From contig JAHCID010000002.1 in the NCBI GenBank assembly GCA_026129405.1, positions 186,001 through 250,000 on the forward strand: a stretch of 64,000 nucleotides of DNA, in the 5' to 3' direction. This document shows positions 24,998 through 32,883 of the stretch, piece by piece. Both the position numbers and the translations under genes were made by a program. The stretch comes from a bacterium. GTDB taxonomy: Bacteria; Desulfobacterota; Binatia; DP-6. Numbering within the stretch: the first letter of the stretch is position 1; the number at the start of each line of letters is the position of its first letter. A model generated the notes under the pieces. It did no database searches, had not been told where the DNA came from, and worked only from the letters and a program-made list of their open reading frames with translations.

Positions 24998-25565
24998 AGC
25001 AACATCCAGGCCAGTCGCGGTCCGTCGCGCGGCGGAGACGCACGACGATTCCGCGATCGGCGAGGGGCTCGAACCGCAACGCGAGGTGTCCGAAGGCCTC
25101 GGCCGGCGTTCGCGGCGCGAGGAGCACGCGCACGTAGGTGCCGCGGCCGAGGCGCCGCGCGTCGGCGAGGATCGTCTCGAGCGCGTAGGGTGTGAGGCGC
25201 AGCGTGCGGGTGATCGCGCCGCCGCCGTGGGGTGTCGAGATCGTGACCCGGGCCAGGGGCGCCGACACGCTCTCCGGTACCTCGGTCGGCCCGGCGGCGA
25301 CCGTGACCAGCGCCTCGACGAGCTCGCCGCAGGTTCGCACGCGGTCGAGGAGCGCGAGCGGAACGTCGATCCCGAGTGCGGCTTCGAGCGCGATGCCGAC
25401 GCCGGCGAGGTCGAGCGAGTCCGCGGCGAGGTCGTCGTGGAGCGAGACCTCGGGTGCGAGCGCCGCGGGGCGAACACCGAGCTCGTCGGCGAGCACGCGG
25501 CGGATCGTCTCGGCGATCTGCTCGCGGCGCGGGGCCGTCGCGGTGGGCGAATGGGCGGTCGACAT
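24990..25565 (-). CDS. acyl-carrier-like protein with extra C-terminal domain
   Basis: 191 residues. Residues about 13-90 form a carrier-protein four-helix bundle (IAETIRRVLADELGV, LHDDLAADSLDLAGVGIALE), with Ser50 in the DSL motif as the phosphopantetheine site. Residues about 100-190 form a second, beta-rich domain I do not recognise (ARVTISTPHGGGAITRTLRL, TYVRVLLAPRTPAEAFGHLA), ending PGCCYD. The two-domain build and its place between regulator 2 and the porin in a sulfur cluster are unusual. Possible jobs include carrying a thioacyl intermediate or binding a partner protein; neither is shown. Confidence 0.62.
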   Translation of the reverse strand: MSTAHSPTATAPRREQIAETIRRVLADELGVRPAALAPEVSLHDDLAADSLDLAGVGIALEAALGIDVPLALLDRVRTCGELVEALVTVAAGPTEVPESVSAPLARVTISTPHGGGAITRTLRLTPYALETILADARRLGRGTYVRVLLAPRTPAEAFGHLALRFEPLADRGIVVRLRRATDRDWPGCCYD

Positions 25566-25596
25566 GGCGAGGTTTCCTTCCGGCGATGCGCCGGGG

Positions 25597-26289
25597 TCAG
25601 GGCCTCCCGCCGTCGGGTCGGCGCGCGGCGTGCGACGCGTAGGCCATGACGCAATGGACTACCGTCTCCGCCGCCGTCGGGTTGTGATACGTGTGCGGCC
25701 GGTCCGCTTGGAAGAAGACGGCGTCGCCGGCCTCGAGACGCGCCATGGCGTCGTCGGCGTGCAGGATGAGCCCGCCGCGCAGGACGACGAGGTGCTCGAC
25801 CGTGCCCGGCGCGTGGGGCTCGGCGGCTTCGACGGCGCCCGGCCGGAACGCGAGCTCGTAGAGCTCGGGCACGAGGCCGGGCGGCGAGAGCAGGCGCGAG
25901 CGCAGATCGCCCGTGCCCGAGATCACCGTGCGGCCCTCGCGGGCGCGCTGCACGCGGAAGAAGACCGCGCCTTCCTGCTGGACGAGCAGGTGCGCGAAAG
26001 GGACGCCGAGCGCCGTCGCGAGCGACCAGACGACGCGCAGGCTCGGCACCGCGCGGCCGTCTTCGAGGCGCGCGAGGATGTCCGGCGCGACGCCGCTGCG
26101 GGCCGCGAGCGCGTCGAGGGCGAGCCCGATGCGCTCGCGCTCGCGGCGCACGTTCGTGCCGATGGCCGCGCCGAGCGCGCGGCCTTCGGGCCCGTCGGGC
26201 CCGCGCAGGGCGTCCCTGCGCTCGGCGACGATCGCCGCGCGGACGACGTCGTCCGGCGTGGCGTCGCCTCTGTGGGAGCGGTCGGTCAC
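25597..26289 (-). CDS. HTH-cupin transcription regulator (paralogue 2)
   Basis: 230 residues: XRE-type HTH (NVRRERERIGLALDALAARS, about 47-100) and C-terminal cupin (HAPGTVEHLVVLRGGLILHA, EAGDAVFFQADRPHTYHN). It aligns end to end with the protein at 18478-19167. Its GTG start overlaps the stop of the YezD-like gene by four bases, so it belongs to the sulfate-transport operon and may feed back on it by sensing a sulfur metabolite. The ligand is unknown. Confidence 0.82.
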   Translation of the reverse strand: MTDRSHRGDATPDDVVRAAIVAERRDALRGPDGPEGRALGAAIGTNVRRERERIGLALDALAARSGVAPDILARLEDGRAVPSLRVVWSLATALGVPFAHLLVQQEGAVFFRVQRAREGRTVISGTGDLRSRLLSPPGLVPELYELAFRPGAVEAAEPHAPGTVEHLVVLRGGLILHADDAMARLEAGDAVFFQADRPHTYHNPTAAETVVHCVMAYASHAARRPDGGRP

Positions 26290-26489
26290 CCGGCCGTTCC
26301 CTTCCGTCGCTCGACCCGGAACTTCTCGAGTCGTTCCACCTGCACCACCACCCCGTCCTGCACGATGGCCGTCACCGACCCGTAGCGCAGGCCGCGCAGC
26401 GCGGCGTGGATGCGATCGAGCGTCTCACGGACACGCTCGATGGTCTGACCGCCCCCGTCCACGGCGTCGTGGTCCCGTGCGTCGTCCAT
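26286..26489 (-). CDS. YezD-like small protein (DUF2292)
   Basis: 67 residues ending GSVTAIVQDGVVVQVERLEK, the diagnostic DUF2292/YezD core. AAGGAG lies 6-7 bases before ATG 26489; a second ATG at 26519 overlaps the cysA stop and lacks this. Members of the family sit beside sulfur-assimilation genes in other bacteria, as here behind cysA. No biochemical role is established. Confidence 0.82.
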   Translation of the reverse strand: MDDARDHDAVDGGGQTIERVRETLDRIHAALRGLRYGSVTAIVQDGVVVQVERLEKFRVERRKGTAG

Positions 26490-26515
26490 GACCTTCTCCT
26501 TCTGCTGACGACCGG

Positions 26516-27574
26516 TCATATCGAGTACTCCTGCACGAAGAGCCGCACCTGGCGGGGCGCGACGTGCACGACGTCGCCCGTCTGGATGCGCAGCTCCGCG
26601 TACTTCTCCCAGCTGACGTCGATGTTCAGCACGACGCCGAAGGCCTCCGAGTAGACGCGCACCTTGACGACCGGGCGCGCCGGATTGACGTGCACCACCT
26701 TCGCCTCGAGGCTCGGGCGGCCGTTCTTCGACTTCAGGATCTCGAGCTCGTGGGAGCGGATGAAGGCGGTGGCCGCGCGCTCCTCGGAGCCGTCGTATTC
26801 CGGTGCCGCGATGTCGAGCGATCCGAGCTTCGCGCGGCCGTCCTGTACGTGCCCGTGGAACACGTTCACGTTGCCGAGGAAGTCCATGACGAAGGGGTTC
26901 GCCGGGTTCTCGAAGATCTCCGCCGGCGTGCCGACCTGCTCGATGCGCCCCTGGCTCATGATGACGACGCGGTCGGAGACCTCGAAGGCCTCCTCCTGGT
27001 CGTGCGTGACGAAGACGCTGGTCACGTGCAGCTCGTCGTGGAGCCGCCGCAGCCACTGCCGCAGCTCCTGGCGGACCTTCGCGTCGAGCGCGCCGAAGGG
27101 CTCGTCGAGGAGCAGCACCTTCGGCTCGGCCGCGAGGGCGCGGGCGAGCGCGACGCGCTGGCGCTGGCCGCCGGACAGCTGCGACGGCAGCGAGCGCTCG
27201 AGCCCCTCGAGCTGCACCAGCCGCAGCAGCTCGTGCACGCGCTGGCGGATGTGCTCCTTGCCCGCCTTGCGCACCTTCAGCCCGAACGCGACGTTGTCGA
27301 ACACGTTCATGTGGCGGAAGAGCGCGTAGTGCTGGAAGACGAAGCCGACGTTGCGCTCGCGCACCGCCGCCGAGGTGACGTCCTCCTCGTGGTAGTAGAC
27401 GCTGCCCTCGTCGGCGACCTCGAGCCCGGAGATGATGCGCAGCAGGGTGGTCTTGCCCGAGCCCGACGGCCCCAGCAGCGCGAGCAGCGAGCCGCCGGGC
27501 ACCTCGAGGCTGACGTCGTCGAGGGCGAGGAAGTTGCCGAACCGTTTCGTGACGTTCTTCACCGTGATGCTCAT
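26516..27574 (-). CDS. cysA: sulfate/thiosulfate ABC transporter ATPase
   Basis: 352 residues. Walker [10 protein letters not shown] (about 34-42), signature LSGGQRQR (about 133-140), Walker B VLLLDEP and FVTHDQEEA are present, followed by a C-terminal OB/TOBE regulatory part (about 240-352) usual for CysA. It overlaps cysW by four bases and is followed by the YezD-like gene. It energises sulfate or thiosulfate uptake with CysT, CysW and the binding protein encoded upstream. Confidence 0.93.
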   Translation of the reverse strand: MSITVKNVTKRFGNFLALDDVSLEVPGGSLLALLGPSGSGKTTLLRIISGLEVADEGSVYYHEEDVTSAAVRERNVGFVFQHYALFRHMNVFDNVAFGLKVRKAGKEHIRQRVHELLRLVQLEGLERSLPSQLSGGQRQRVALARALAAEPKVLLLDEPFGALDAKVRQELRQWLRRLHDELHVTSVFVTHDQEEAFEVSDRVVIMSQGRIEQVGTPAEIFENPANPFVMDFLGNVNVFHGHVQDGRAKLGSLDIAAPEYDGSEERAATAFIRSHELEILKSKNGRPSLEAKVVHVNPARPVVKVRVYSEAFGVVLNIDVSWEKYAELRIQTGDVVHVAPRQVRLFVQEYSI

Positions 27575-28482
27575 GCTTCACCTCCGGCGGTCTGGAGCCG
27601 CTTGGCCTCTTCGAGCTCGCGTCGCGTCTTCCACTCGAGGACGCTCTTCAGGAGCAGCGTGACGACGGCGAGCATGGCCAGGACCGACGCGACGGCGAAG
27701 GCACCCGGCATGTTGTATTCCTGGAACAGCTTCTCGACCCGCAGCGGCATCGTGTCGGTGCCGCCGGTGATGCGTCCGGAGACGACGTAGACGGCGCCGA
27801 ACTCGCCCATCGCACGGGCGTTGCAGAGGATGAGGCCGTAGAGCAGGCCCCACTTGATGTTCGGCAACGTGATCAGCCGGAACATCTGCCAGCCGCGGGC
27901 ACCGAGGCTCACGGCCGCCACCTCCTCCTCCGAGCCGAGCGCTTCCATCAGCGGGATGAGCTCGCGGGCGATGACGGGGAAGGTGACGAAGCAGGTCGCG
28001 ATGATGAGCCCGGGCAGCGCGAAGATGATCTTGATGTCGTGTTCGCGCAGCCAGGGCCCGAGATAGCCGTGCAGGCCGAAGAGCAGGACCAGCAGGAGGC
28101 CGACCACCACGGGGGAGACGGTGAACGGCAGGTCGATGAGCGCGGTGACGAACGCGCGCCCCGGGAAGCGGAAGCGCGCGATGCCCCAGGCCGCCGCGAG
28201 GCCGAAGATCAGGTTCAGGAGGACGGCGACCGGCGCGACGATGAGCGTGAGCTTCATCGCGTGGAGCGTGTCGTGGTCGCGGGCGATGTTCTGCCAGTAG
28301 ACCGCCGCGCCGTCCGCGAACGCCTCGGTGAAGACGTTCACGAGCGGGACGACGATCAGCAGCACGATGACGCTGACGGCTGCCAGGGTGAGCGTCCAGC
28401 GGACCCAGGTCGGATCCTCGTGGGCGCGAAGAGGGACGGGCGTGGCGCCCGCGACGACCTTGCCTGCCGTGTGGTCAGACAT
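27571..28482 (-). CDS. cysW: sulfate ABC transporter permease
   Basis: 303 residues with six membrane segments and the CysW landmarks [38 protein letters not shown]-type loop, and the C-terminal [20 protein letters not shown]. It pairs with CysT to form the membrane channel. The start lies inside the cysT stop region (8-base overlap) and the stop overlaps cysA, so the three are one translational unit. Confidence 0.93.
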   Translation of the reverse strand: MSDHTAGKVVAGATPVPLRAHEDPTWVRWTLTLAAVSVIVLLIVVPLVNVFTEAFADGAAVYWQNIARDHDTLHAMKLTLIVAPVAVLLNLIFGLAAAWGIARFRFPGRAFVTALIDLPFTVSPVVVGLLLVLLFGLHGYLGPWLREHDIKIIFALPGLIIATCFVTFPVIARELIPLMEALGSEEEVAAVSLGARGWQMFRLITLPNIKWGLLYGLILCNARAMGEFGAVYVVSGRITGGTDTMPLRVEKLFQEYNMPGAFAVASVLAMLAVVTLLLKSVLEWKTRRELEEAKRLQTAGGEA

Positions 28483-29302
28483 GATGGCGCGAGCTCCAGC
28501 GCTCGAGGGCGTTGATGCCGAAGAGCGTGACGAACGAGATCACGAGCAGCACGACCGCGATCGCCGTCGCCTCGTTGTACTGGAAGGCCTCCAGCTGGGC
28601 GACGACGAGAACCGGCGCGATCTCCGTCTGGTAGGGCATGTTGCCCGAGATGAAGACGACCGAGCCGTACTCGCCGAGCCCGCGGGCGAAGGCGAGCGCG
28701 AAGCCCGTGATCACCGCGGGGAGGATCGACGGGAAGATCACCCGCCGGAAGGTCTGGAAGCGATCCGCCCCCAGGCAGGCCGAGGCTTCCTCGACGTCCC
28801 GCTCGAGCCCCTGCAGCACGGGCTCGAGCGTGCGGACGACGAAGGGGAAGCCGATGAAGGTGAGGACGAGGACGATGCCCAGCACCGAGTACGAGCCCTG
28901 GATGCCGAGGGGCACCAGGAACTGCCCGTACCAGCCGTTCTCGACGTAGAGGTTGGAGTAGACGAGACCGGCGACGGCGGTGGGCAGCGCGAACGGGAAG
29001 TCGACCAGCGAGTCGAGGAGACGCTTGAGCGGGAATTCGTATCGCACGAGCACCCACGCGACGAGCAGGCCGAGGACCACGTTCACCGCGGCGGACGCGA
29101 ACGATACGAACAGCGTCAGCCGGTAGGCCGCGATCGCGCGTTCGGTCGAGACCGCGGCCCAGAATTGCTCCAAGGACAGGTTGGTGGCTCGGATGAACCC
29201 GGCCGCGATCGGGATCAACACGAGCAAGGTCAGGTAGGTCATCATGTACCCCAGGCTCAGTCCGAACCCGGGGAGCACGCGGCGGTTGACGTCGGTTGCC
29301 AT
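28475..29302 (-). CDS. cysT: sulfate ABC transporter permease
   Basis: 275 residues. The CysT pattern LPGFGLSLGYMMTYLTLLVL at the start, DFPFALPTAVAGLVYSNLY and ALAFARGLGEYGSVVFISGN in the EAA-loop region are all present, with six membrane helices. It is encoded 37 bases after the binding protein and overlaps cysW. Confidence 0.93.
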   Translation of the reverse strand: MATDVNRRVLPGFGLSLGYMMTYLTLLVLIPIAAGFIRATNLSLEQFWAAVSTERAIAAYRLTLFVSFASAAVNVVLGLLVAWVLVRYEFPLKRLLDSLVDFPFALPTAVAGLVYSNLYVENGWYGQFLVPLGIQGSYSVLGIVLVLTFIGFPFVVRTLEPVLQGLERDVEEASACLGADRFQTFRRVIFPSILPAVITGFALAFARGLGEYGSVVFISGNMPYQTEIAPVLVVAQLEAFQYNEATAIAVVLLVISFVTLFGINALERWSSRHHV

Positions 29303-29339
29303 GGGAGTGTGCCTCCGTTGGTACGGTCAGCCTCTGGAT

Positions 29340-30341
29340 TCACTTCTTCGGCTTGTAGATCTGGTCGAAGACCTTGCCGTCGCCGAAATACTTGTCGTAG
29401 GCGTCGTCCCAGTTCTTCGCGACCTGGGTCACGTCGAAGAGCTTCATGTCCGGGAACGTGGCGCGGTTCGCTTCGAGGATTCCCGGGTCGGTAGGGCGGT
29501 AGAAGTGCTTGGCGATGATCGCCTGGCCCTCGGGGGTGTAGAGGAACTCGAGGTAGCTCTTGGCGGCGGTCGTCGTGCCCTTGCGCTCCGTGTTCTTGGA
29601 AACGATCGCGAGCGGCGGCTCGGCGAGGAAGCTCGCCGACGGGTAGACGATCTCGACCTGCCCCTTGGCCTCCTCGACCTCGAGGTGCGCCTCGTTCTCC
29701 CACGTGAGGTGCACGTCGCCGATGCGCTTCTGCACGAAGGTCACCGTCGAGCCGCGGGCCGCGAGGTCGAGGACCGGCACCTGCTCGTAGAGCTTCGTGA
29801 CGAAGTCGAGCGCCTCCTTGTCGGAGCCGCCGTGCAGCTTCACGTAGCCCCACGCGGCGAGGAAGGAGAGCTTGCCGTTGCCCGAGGTCTTCGGGTTCGG
29901 GGTGATGATCTGGACGTCCGGCTTGATGATGTCCGGCCAGTCCTTGATGCCCTTCGGGTTGCCCTTGCGGACCACGAAGACGATCGTCGAGGTGTAGGCG
30001 GTCGAGTTGTTCGGGAGGTCCTTCTCCCAGCCGAGCGGCATGAGCCCGGCCTTGGCGATGGCGTTGGTGTCCGGCCACATCGCGAGCGTCGCGACGTCAG
30101 CCTCGAGGCCGTCGACGACCGCCCGGGCCTGGCTGCCGGATCCGCCGTGCGACATGCGCACCGTGGGTGCGGCGCCGCCATTCTGCGCCGCCCACTTCGG
30201 GGCCCAGGCGGCATTGAGCGCCTTCCAGAGCTCCCGCGTCGGGTCGTACGACACGTTCAGGAGCTCCTGTGCGGAGGCGGTGAGCGGGGCCATCGCGAGG
30301 AAGGCGGTGGCGATGAGGGCCAACAGGGTACTGGGGCGCAT
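29340..30341 (-). CDS. sbp: periplasmic sulfate-binding protein
   Basis: 333 residues: signal peptide (to ASAQ, about 25), then the Sbp/CysP pattern LLNVSYDPTRELWKALNAAW, VRMSHGGSGSQARAVVDGLE (the oxyanion-binding Ser-Gly-Gly-Ser loop), LPNNSTAYTSTIVFVVRKGN and ITPNPKTSGNGKLSFLAAWG. It delivers sulfate (or thiosulfate) to CysTWA. AGGAG precedes the ATG. Upstream lie a small protein and a cysteine-type attenuator, which should set its expression. Confidence 0.93.
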   Translation of the reverse strand: MRPSTLLALIATAFLAMAPLTASAQELLNVSYDPTRELWKALNAAWAPKWAAQNGGAAPTVRMSHGGSGSQARAVVDGLEADVATLAMWPDTNAIAKAGLMPLGWEKDLPNNSTAYTSTIVFVVRKGNPKGIKDWPDIIKPDVQIITPNPKTSGNGKLSFLAAWGYVKLHGGSDKEALDFVTKLYEQVPVLDLAARGSTVTFVQKRIGDVHLTWENEAHLEVEEAKGQVEIVYPSASFLAEPPLAIVSKNTERKGTTTAAKSYLEFLYTPEGQAIIAKHFYRPTDPGILEANRATFPDMKLFDVTQVAKNWDDAYDKYFGDGKVFDQIYKPKK

Positions 30342-30458
30342 GCTGGGTTCTCCTTTTTCGGCGGATATGGGCGTCGAGTTCAGGACGCGGGTGTGCCGTT
30401 CGCCGGGAGGGGCCCGACGTTCGGGGTGAGGAGCGAAATATCGTGCAGATCTAGGCGG

Positions 30459-30668
30459 CTAGGCCGCCAGGAGGGTCGCGGAGCCTCGACAAAGCCAGCT
30501 CCGCTCCGGGGCGAAGGGCAGGGGAGGCAGCGTGGCGGTCGCCTGCATGGCGCGGGCGGCGTCGCGGAGCGCGCGGGCGCTCTGGTTGCACGAGCGGAGG
30601 TGTCGCTTCAGGCGGAGCCAGCGCCGCTCGAGGTCGGTCAGGGGCTTCGGGGTCGTGGGCTGCTGCAT
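30459..30668 (-). CDS. small hypothetical protein first in the sulfate operon
   Basis: 69 residues from ATG 30668 with AAGGA eight bases upstream. A central basic helix LERRWLRLKRHLRSCNQSAR contains one Cys and a second Cys (WLCRGS) near the end. It lies after the attenuator terminator and 117 bases before sbp, so it is made only on read-through. No membrane segment or known domain. It could be a regulator, a chaperone-like protein, or simply a second leader. Confidence 0.45.
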   Translation of the reverse strand: MQQPTTPKPLTDLERRWLRLKRHLRSCNQSARALRDAARAMQATATLPPLPFAPERSWLCRGSATLLAA

Positions 30669-30732
30669 CGGAGGATTCCTTCTCGTCGGGCCGTGTCGTC
30701 GGATGATGTGGGTGAACGGGATGCGCGGAAAC

Positions 30733-30767
30733 AAAAAAGGCCCGGGGGGTCAGGAACCTCCCAGGCC
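30733..30767 (-). terminator. attenuator terminator of the sulfate operon
   Basis: On the minus strand GGCCTGGG (30767-30760) pairs with CCCGGGCC (30746-30739), followed by TTTTTT. It begins 25 bases after the leader-peptide stop codon and lies before all structural genes. Its 24-base stretch 30762-30739 is almost fully complementary to leader segment 30844-30828, giving a rival antiterminator. Confidence 0.75.
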
Positions 30768-30792
30768 GTGGTCCGCGTTGCGTTCGATCCGT

Positions 30793-30879
30793 TTAGGACA
30801 CGGCGACGAGCGCGCAGCGACCGGCGAGGGAGTTCCCCCGGGCCGAGATACAGCAACAGCAAGTCGCTGCGGGCAGCAT
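30793..30879 (-). CDS. cysteine leader peptide (28 codons, four consecutive Cys)
   Basis: From ATG 30879 the codons read MLPAATCCCCISARGNSLAG and on to a TAA at 30793. Codons 7-10 are TGC TGT TGC TGT. Just before the run, 30871-30863 can pair with 30821-30813 (9 bp), enclosing the Cys codons. Just after the run, GGCCCGGGGGAACTCCC (30844-30828) is complementary to the distal part of the downstream terminator. A ribosome waiting at codon 7 would cover the first stem and leave that segment free. This is the classical design of amino-acid attenuation, here responding to cysteinyl-tRNA supply, ahead of a sulfate transporter. Confidence 0.78.
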   Translation of the reverse strand: MLPAATCCCCISARGNSLAGRCALVAVS

Positions 30880-30892
30880 CGTCACGGGTGCG

Positions 30893-30921
30893 TGTATGCC
30901 GGCGCTCCGCGTCGAAGTCAA
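30893..30921 (-). promoter_or_regulatory. promoter of the sulfate operon leader
   Basis: Minus strand: TTGACT (30921-30916), 17 bases, CATACA (30898-30893), placing the transcript start 6-8 bases before the leader ATG. Directly upstream is the perfect palindrome AGAAATTTCT (30921-30930) and then CGATATCG (30931-30938), possible regulator sites shared with the divergent cytochrome gene. Confidence 0.5.
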
Positions 30922-30983
30922 GAAATTTCTCGATATCGCGGGGCGCACAGCGGCTGGGCGTCGCGCTTGCGGGTCGGGACGCC

Positions 30984-32054
30984 GTGTGGCGCAGTGCTCT
31001 CGTGCAGCGAATCGCCCGGCGCGTCGCCGTCCTCGGTCCCTTCCTAGTGGTCCTGGCCTGCGGCGCGGAGCCGCAGAAGGATGCACCCGCGCCCGCGGCT
31101 CCGGCACCGGCCGCGACGGCTCGGCCGCAGCCGAAGAAGCCGCCCGTCCGCATGACGATGGAGGCGCTGCACAAGCTCGGCGGCGTACCCGCGGGCTGGC
31201 AGCTGACGCCGCCGCCGGGCGACGTCGCGCGCGGCCGCCAGCTCTTCGTCGACTTCGGCTGCAACTCCTGTCACCGCGTCGAGGGCGAGGCGTTCTCGGC
31301 GGAGGCGGGGTCGGGCGGCGTCGGTCCGGACCTCACCGGCATGGGCGCGCACCATCCACCCGCGTACTTCGCGGAGGCGATCCTCAACCCCGACGCCATC
31401 CTCATCGAGGGCGACGGCTACATCAGCGAGACCAACACCTCGACGATGCCGGTGTATCCCGAGATGACGCTGGCCCAGCTCGGCGACATCGTCGCCTACA
31501 TCAGCTCGCTCACGACCGGCGGCGCGCACGCGGGGATGGACCACGCGGCGATGGGGCACGCGGGCATGGGGCAGGCGCCGGCAGACCCCGCAGGCGTGGA
31601 CCACGCCGCGATGGGGCACGCGATGCCCGGCGGCCCGCCGACCGCGGCCACCATGCCGCCGCTGCCGCCGAGTCTGCTGCCGAAGCCGACGCCGCCGCCG
31701 AGCGCGGGACGCAGCTTCTTCGTGCAGACCTACGACGTGCTGCCCGGTCGCGTGCCGGACTTCGAGGCGTGGTTCGAGCGCGAGGGGCGCCAGCGCTTCG
31801 CGGCGATCCCCGGGCTCGTCAGCCTCGACACCTTCGTCGATACGACGCGCAACGGCCCGTCGGTCACGACCATCTTCGGCTTCAAGGACGACCAGTCGCT
31901 GAACGACTTCATGAACGACCACGACCCGGGAACGATGAATCTCGGACTCGCGTTCGACGGCTTCATCGGGACGCACGATCACACGGTGTTCCGGCAGTCG
32001 CCGATCTATCGGGCGCCGAAGCTGTCGTTCGAGTCGCCGGCCCCGGCGCGTTGA
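30984..32054 (+). CDS. lipoprotein cytochrome c with Met/His repeats and ABM-like C-terminal domain
   Basis: About 356 residues from GTG 30984 (GTG 31002 is equally possible). A lipoprotein signal ends LVVLAC. A class-I-type cytochrome domain (about 65-175) has the haem motif CNSCH and the sixth ligand Met in TSTMPVYPEM. Then comes a repeat region MDHAAMGHAGMG, then VDHAAMGHAMPG, rich in Met and His like copper-binding segments. The C-terminal 110 residues (SFFVQTYDVLPGRVPDFEAW, TTIFGFKDDQSLNDFMNDHD) form an antibiotic-biosynthesis-monooxygenase-like barrel. I infer an electron carrier in the outer periplasm, perhaps copper-linked. It is divergent from the sulfate operon. Confidence 0.7.
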   Translation: MWRSALVQRIARRVAVLGPFLVVLACGAEPQKDAPAPAAPAPAATARPQPKKPPVRMTMEALHKLGGVPAGWQLTPPPGDVARGRQLFVDFGCNSCHRVEGEAFSAEAGSGGVGPDLTGMGAHHPPAYFAEAILNPDAILIEGDGYISETNTSTMPVYPEMTLAQLGDIVAYISSLTTGGAHAGMDHAAMGHAGMGQAPADPAGVDHAAMGHAMPGGPPTAATMPPLPPSLLPKPTPPPSAGRSFFVQTYDVLPGRVPDFEAWFEREGRQRFAAIPGLVSLDTFVDTTRNGPSVTTIFGFKDDQSLNDFMNDHDPGTMNLGLAFDGFIGTHDHTVFRQSPIYRAPKLSFESPAPAR

Positions 32055-32126
32055 CGCCCGTGTTCGCTGCGCGGATATCTTTCCGGATCGTCGTGTTTCG
32101 GGGTTGATCCGGCGCGCGGGCGGGGT

Positions 32127-32665
32127 TTGGAGTCCTGCGCCATGCAGGCGTCGGCGTTCTGGACGAGTGGTCCCGCGACGTCGGCCTCGATCGCCGGCGA
32201 GCCGCGGCTCATGGCTCGTCTACGGGAGGCCCTGCGGGTTCGCCAGTCCAGCGCGCGCACGGAGCGCGTTCCGCTCGTGATGTCGCGCGACGAGGTGCGT
32301 TGCGTCCTGGCGTCGATGCAAGGCGAGCCACGGCTCTTGGCCGACCCGCTCTACTGCTCGGGCCTGAGGCTGCGTGAGCGCGCGTCGCTGCGCGTGAAGG
32401 ACGCGGACCTCGCCCGTGGGCAGATCATCTCCCCGAGACGGTGCTCCCGAACGCCGTCGCCCGCGCCGTTCGCGCCGCCGGCCTGACGAAGCCGGCCTCA
32501 TGCCAGACGTTCCGCCACTCCTTCGCGACCCATCTCCTCGAGGACGGCTACGACATCCGCACTGTCCAGGAGCTCCTGGGTCACCACGGCGTCTCGACGA
32601 CGATGATCCATGCGCACGTCCTGAACCGCGGCCCCGCGGGAGTGCGCTCGCCGCTCGATGGGCTG
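32127..32665 (+). pseudogene. inactivated integron integrase (IntI-type tyrosine recombinase)
   Basis: Two frames together match an IntI protein. The first (to about 32440) carries PRLMARLREALRVRQSSARTE and [18 protein letters not shown]. The second (32441-32665) carries [40 protein letters not shown] and [15 protein letters not shown]. The central part, including the IntI-specific insert, is deleted and there is a frameshift. The box-II His is Gln (SCQTFRH) and the catalytic Tyr of MIYTH is His (MIHAH), so the protein could not recombine DNA even if whole. It marks a former integron. Confidence 0.8.
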
Positions 32666-32828
32666 GTGGACGTCGAGCGGGGCGCCGTCCCGAACGAAGC
32701 CCACGGGGTTATGTCGCCGAATTGGATGGTGGTGCGTCGCCGAGCAAGGAGGAGGAGGCATGAGGCCCGTCGGGCAGATTCGACAGATACGAGCGCACGC
32801 GACTGCTGCGGGCGGAACGGCATATGAC

Positions 32829-32883
32829 GCCGAACTGGGTGGCGCCCGCGGTGGGCTGCGCTGCGGGACAATAGACGTTGGGC
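32829..32883 (+). other. attC-like imperfect inverted repeat
   Basis: GCCGAAC at 32829-32835 and GTTGGGC at 32877-32883 resemble the R'' and R' core sites of integron attC elements, with a partly palindromic inner region (GGCGCCCGC versus GCGGGACA). A second GTTGGGC follows at 32888-32894. The left core differs from the consensus by one base. Position between the intI remnant and a typical cassette gene supports it; the call is weak. Confidence 0.3.

Noticed and set aside
30880-31000. SAM-type riboswitch for the sulfate operon
   Set aside because: No SAM-I, SAM-II or SAM-IV core sequences are visible; the region is explained by a promoter and the Cys leader peptide.
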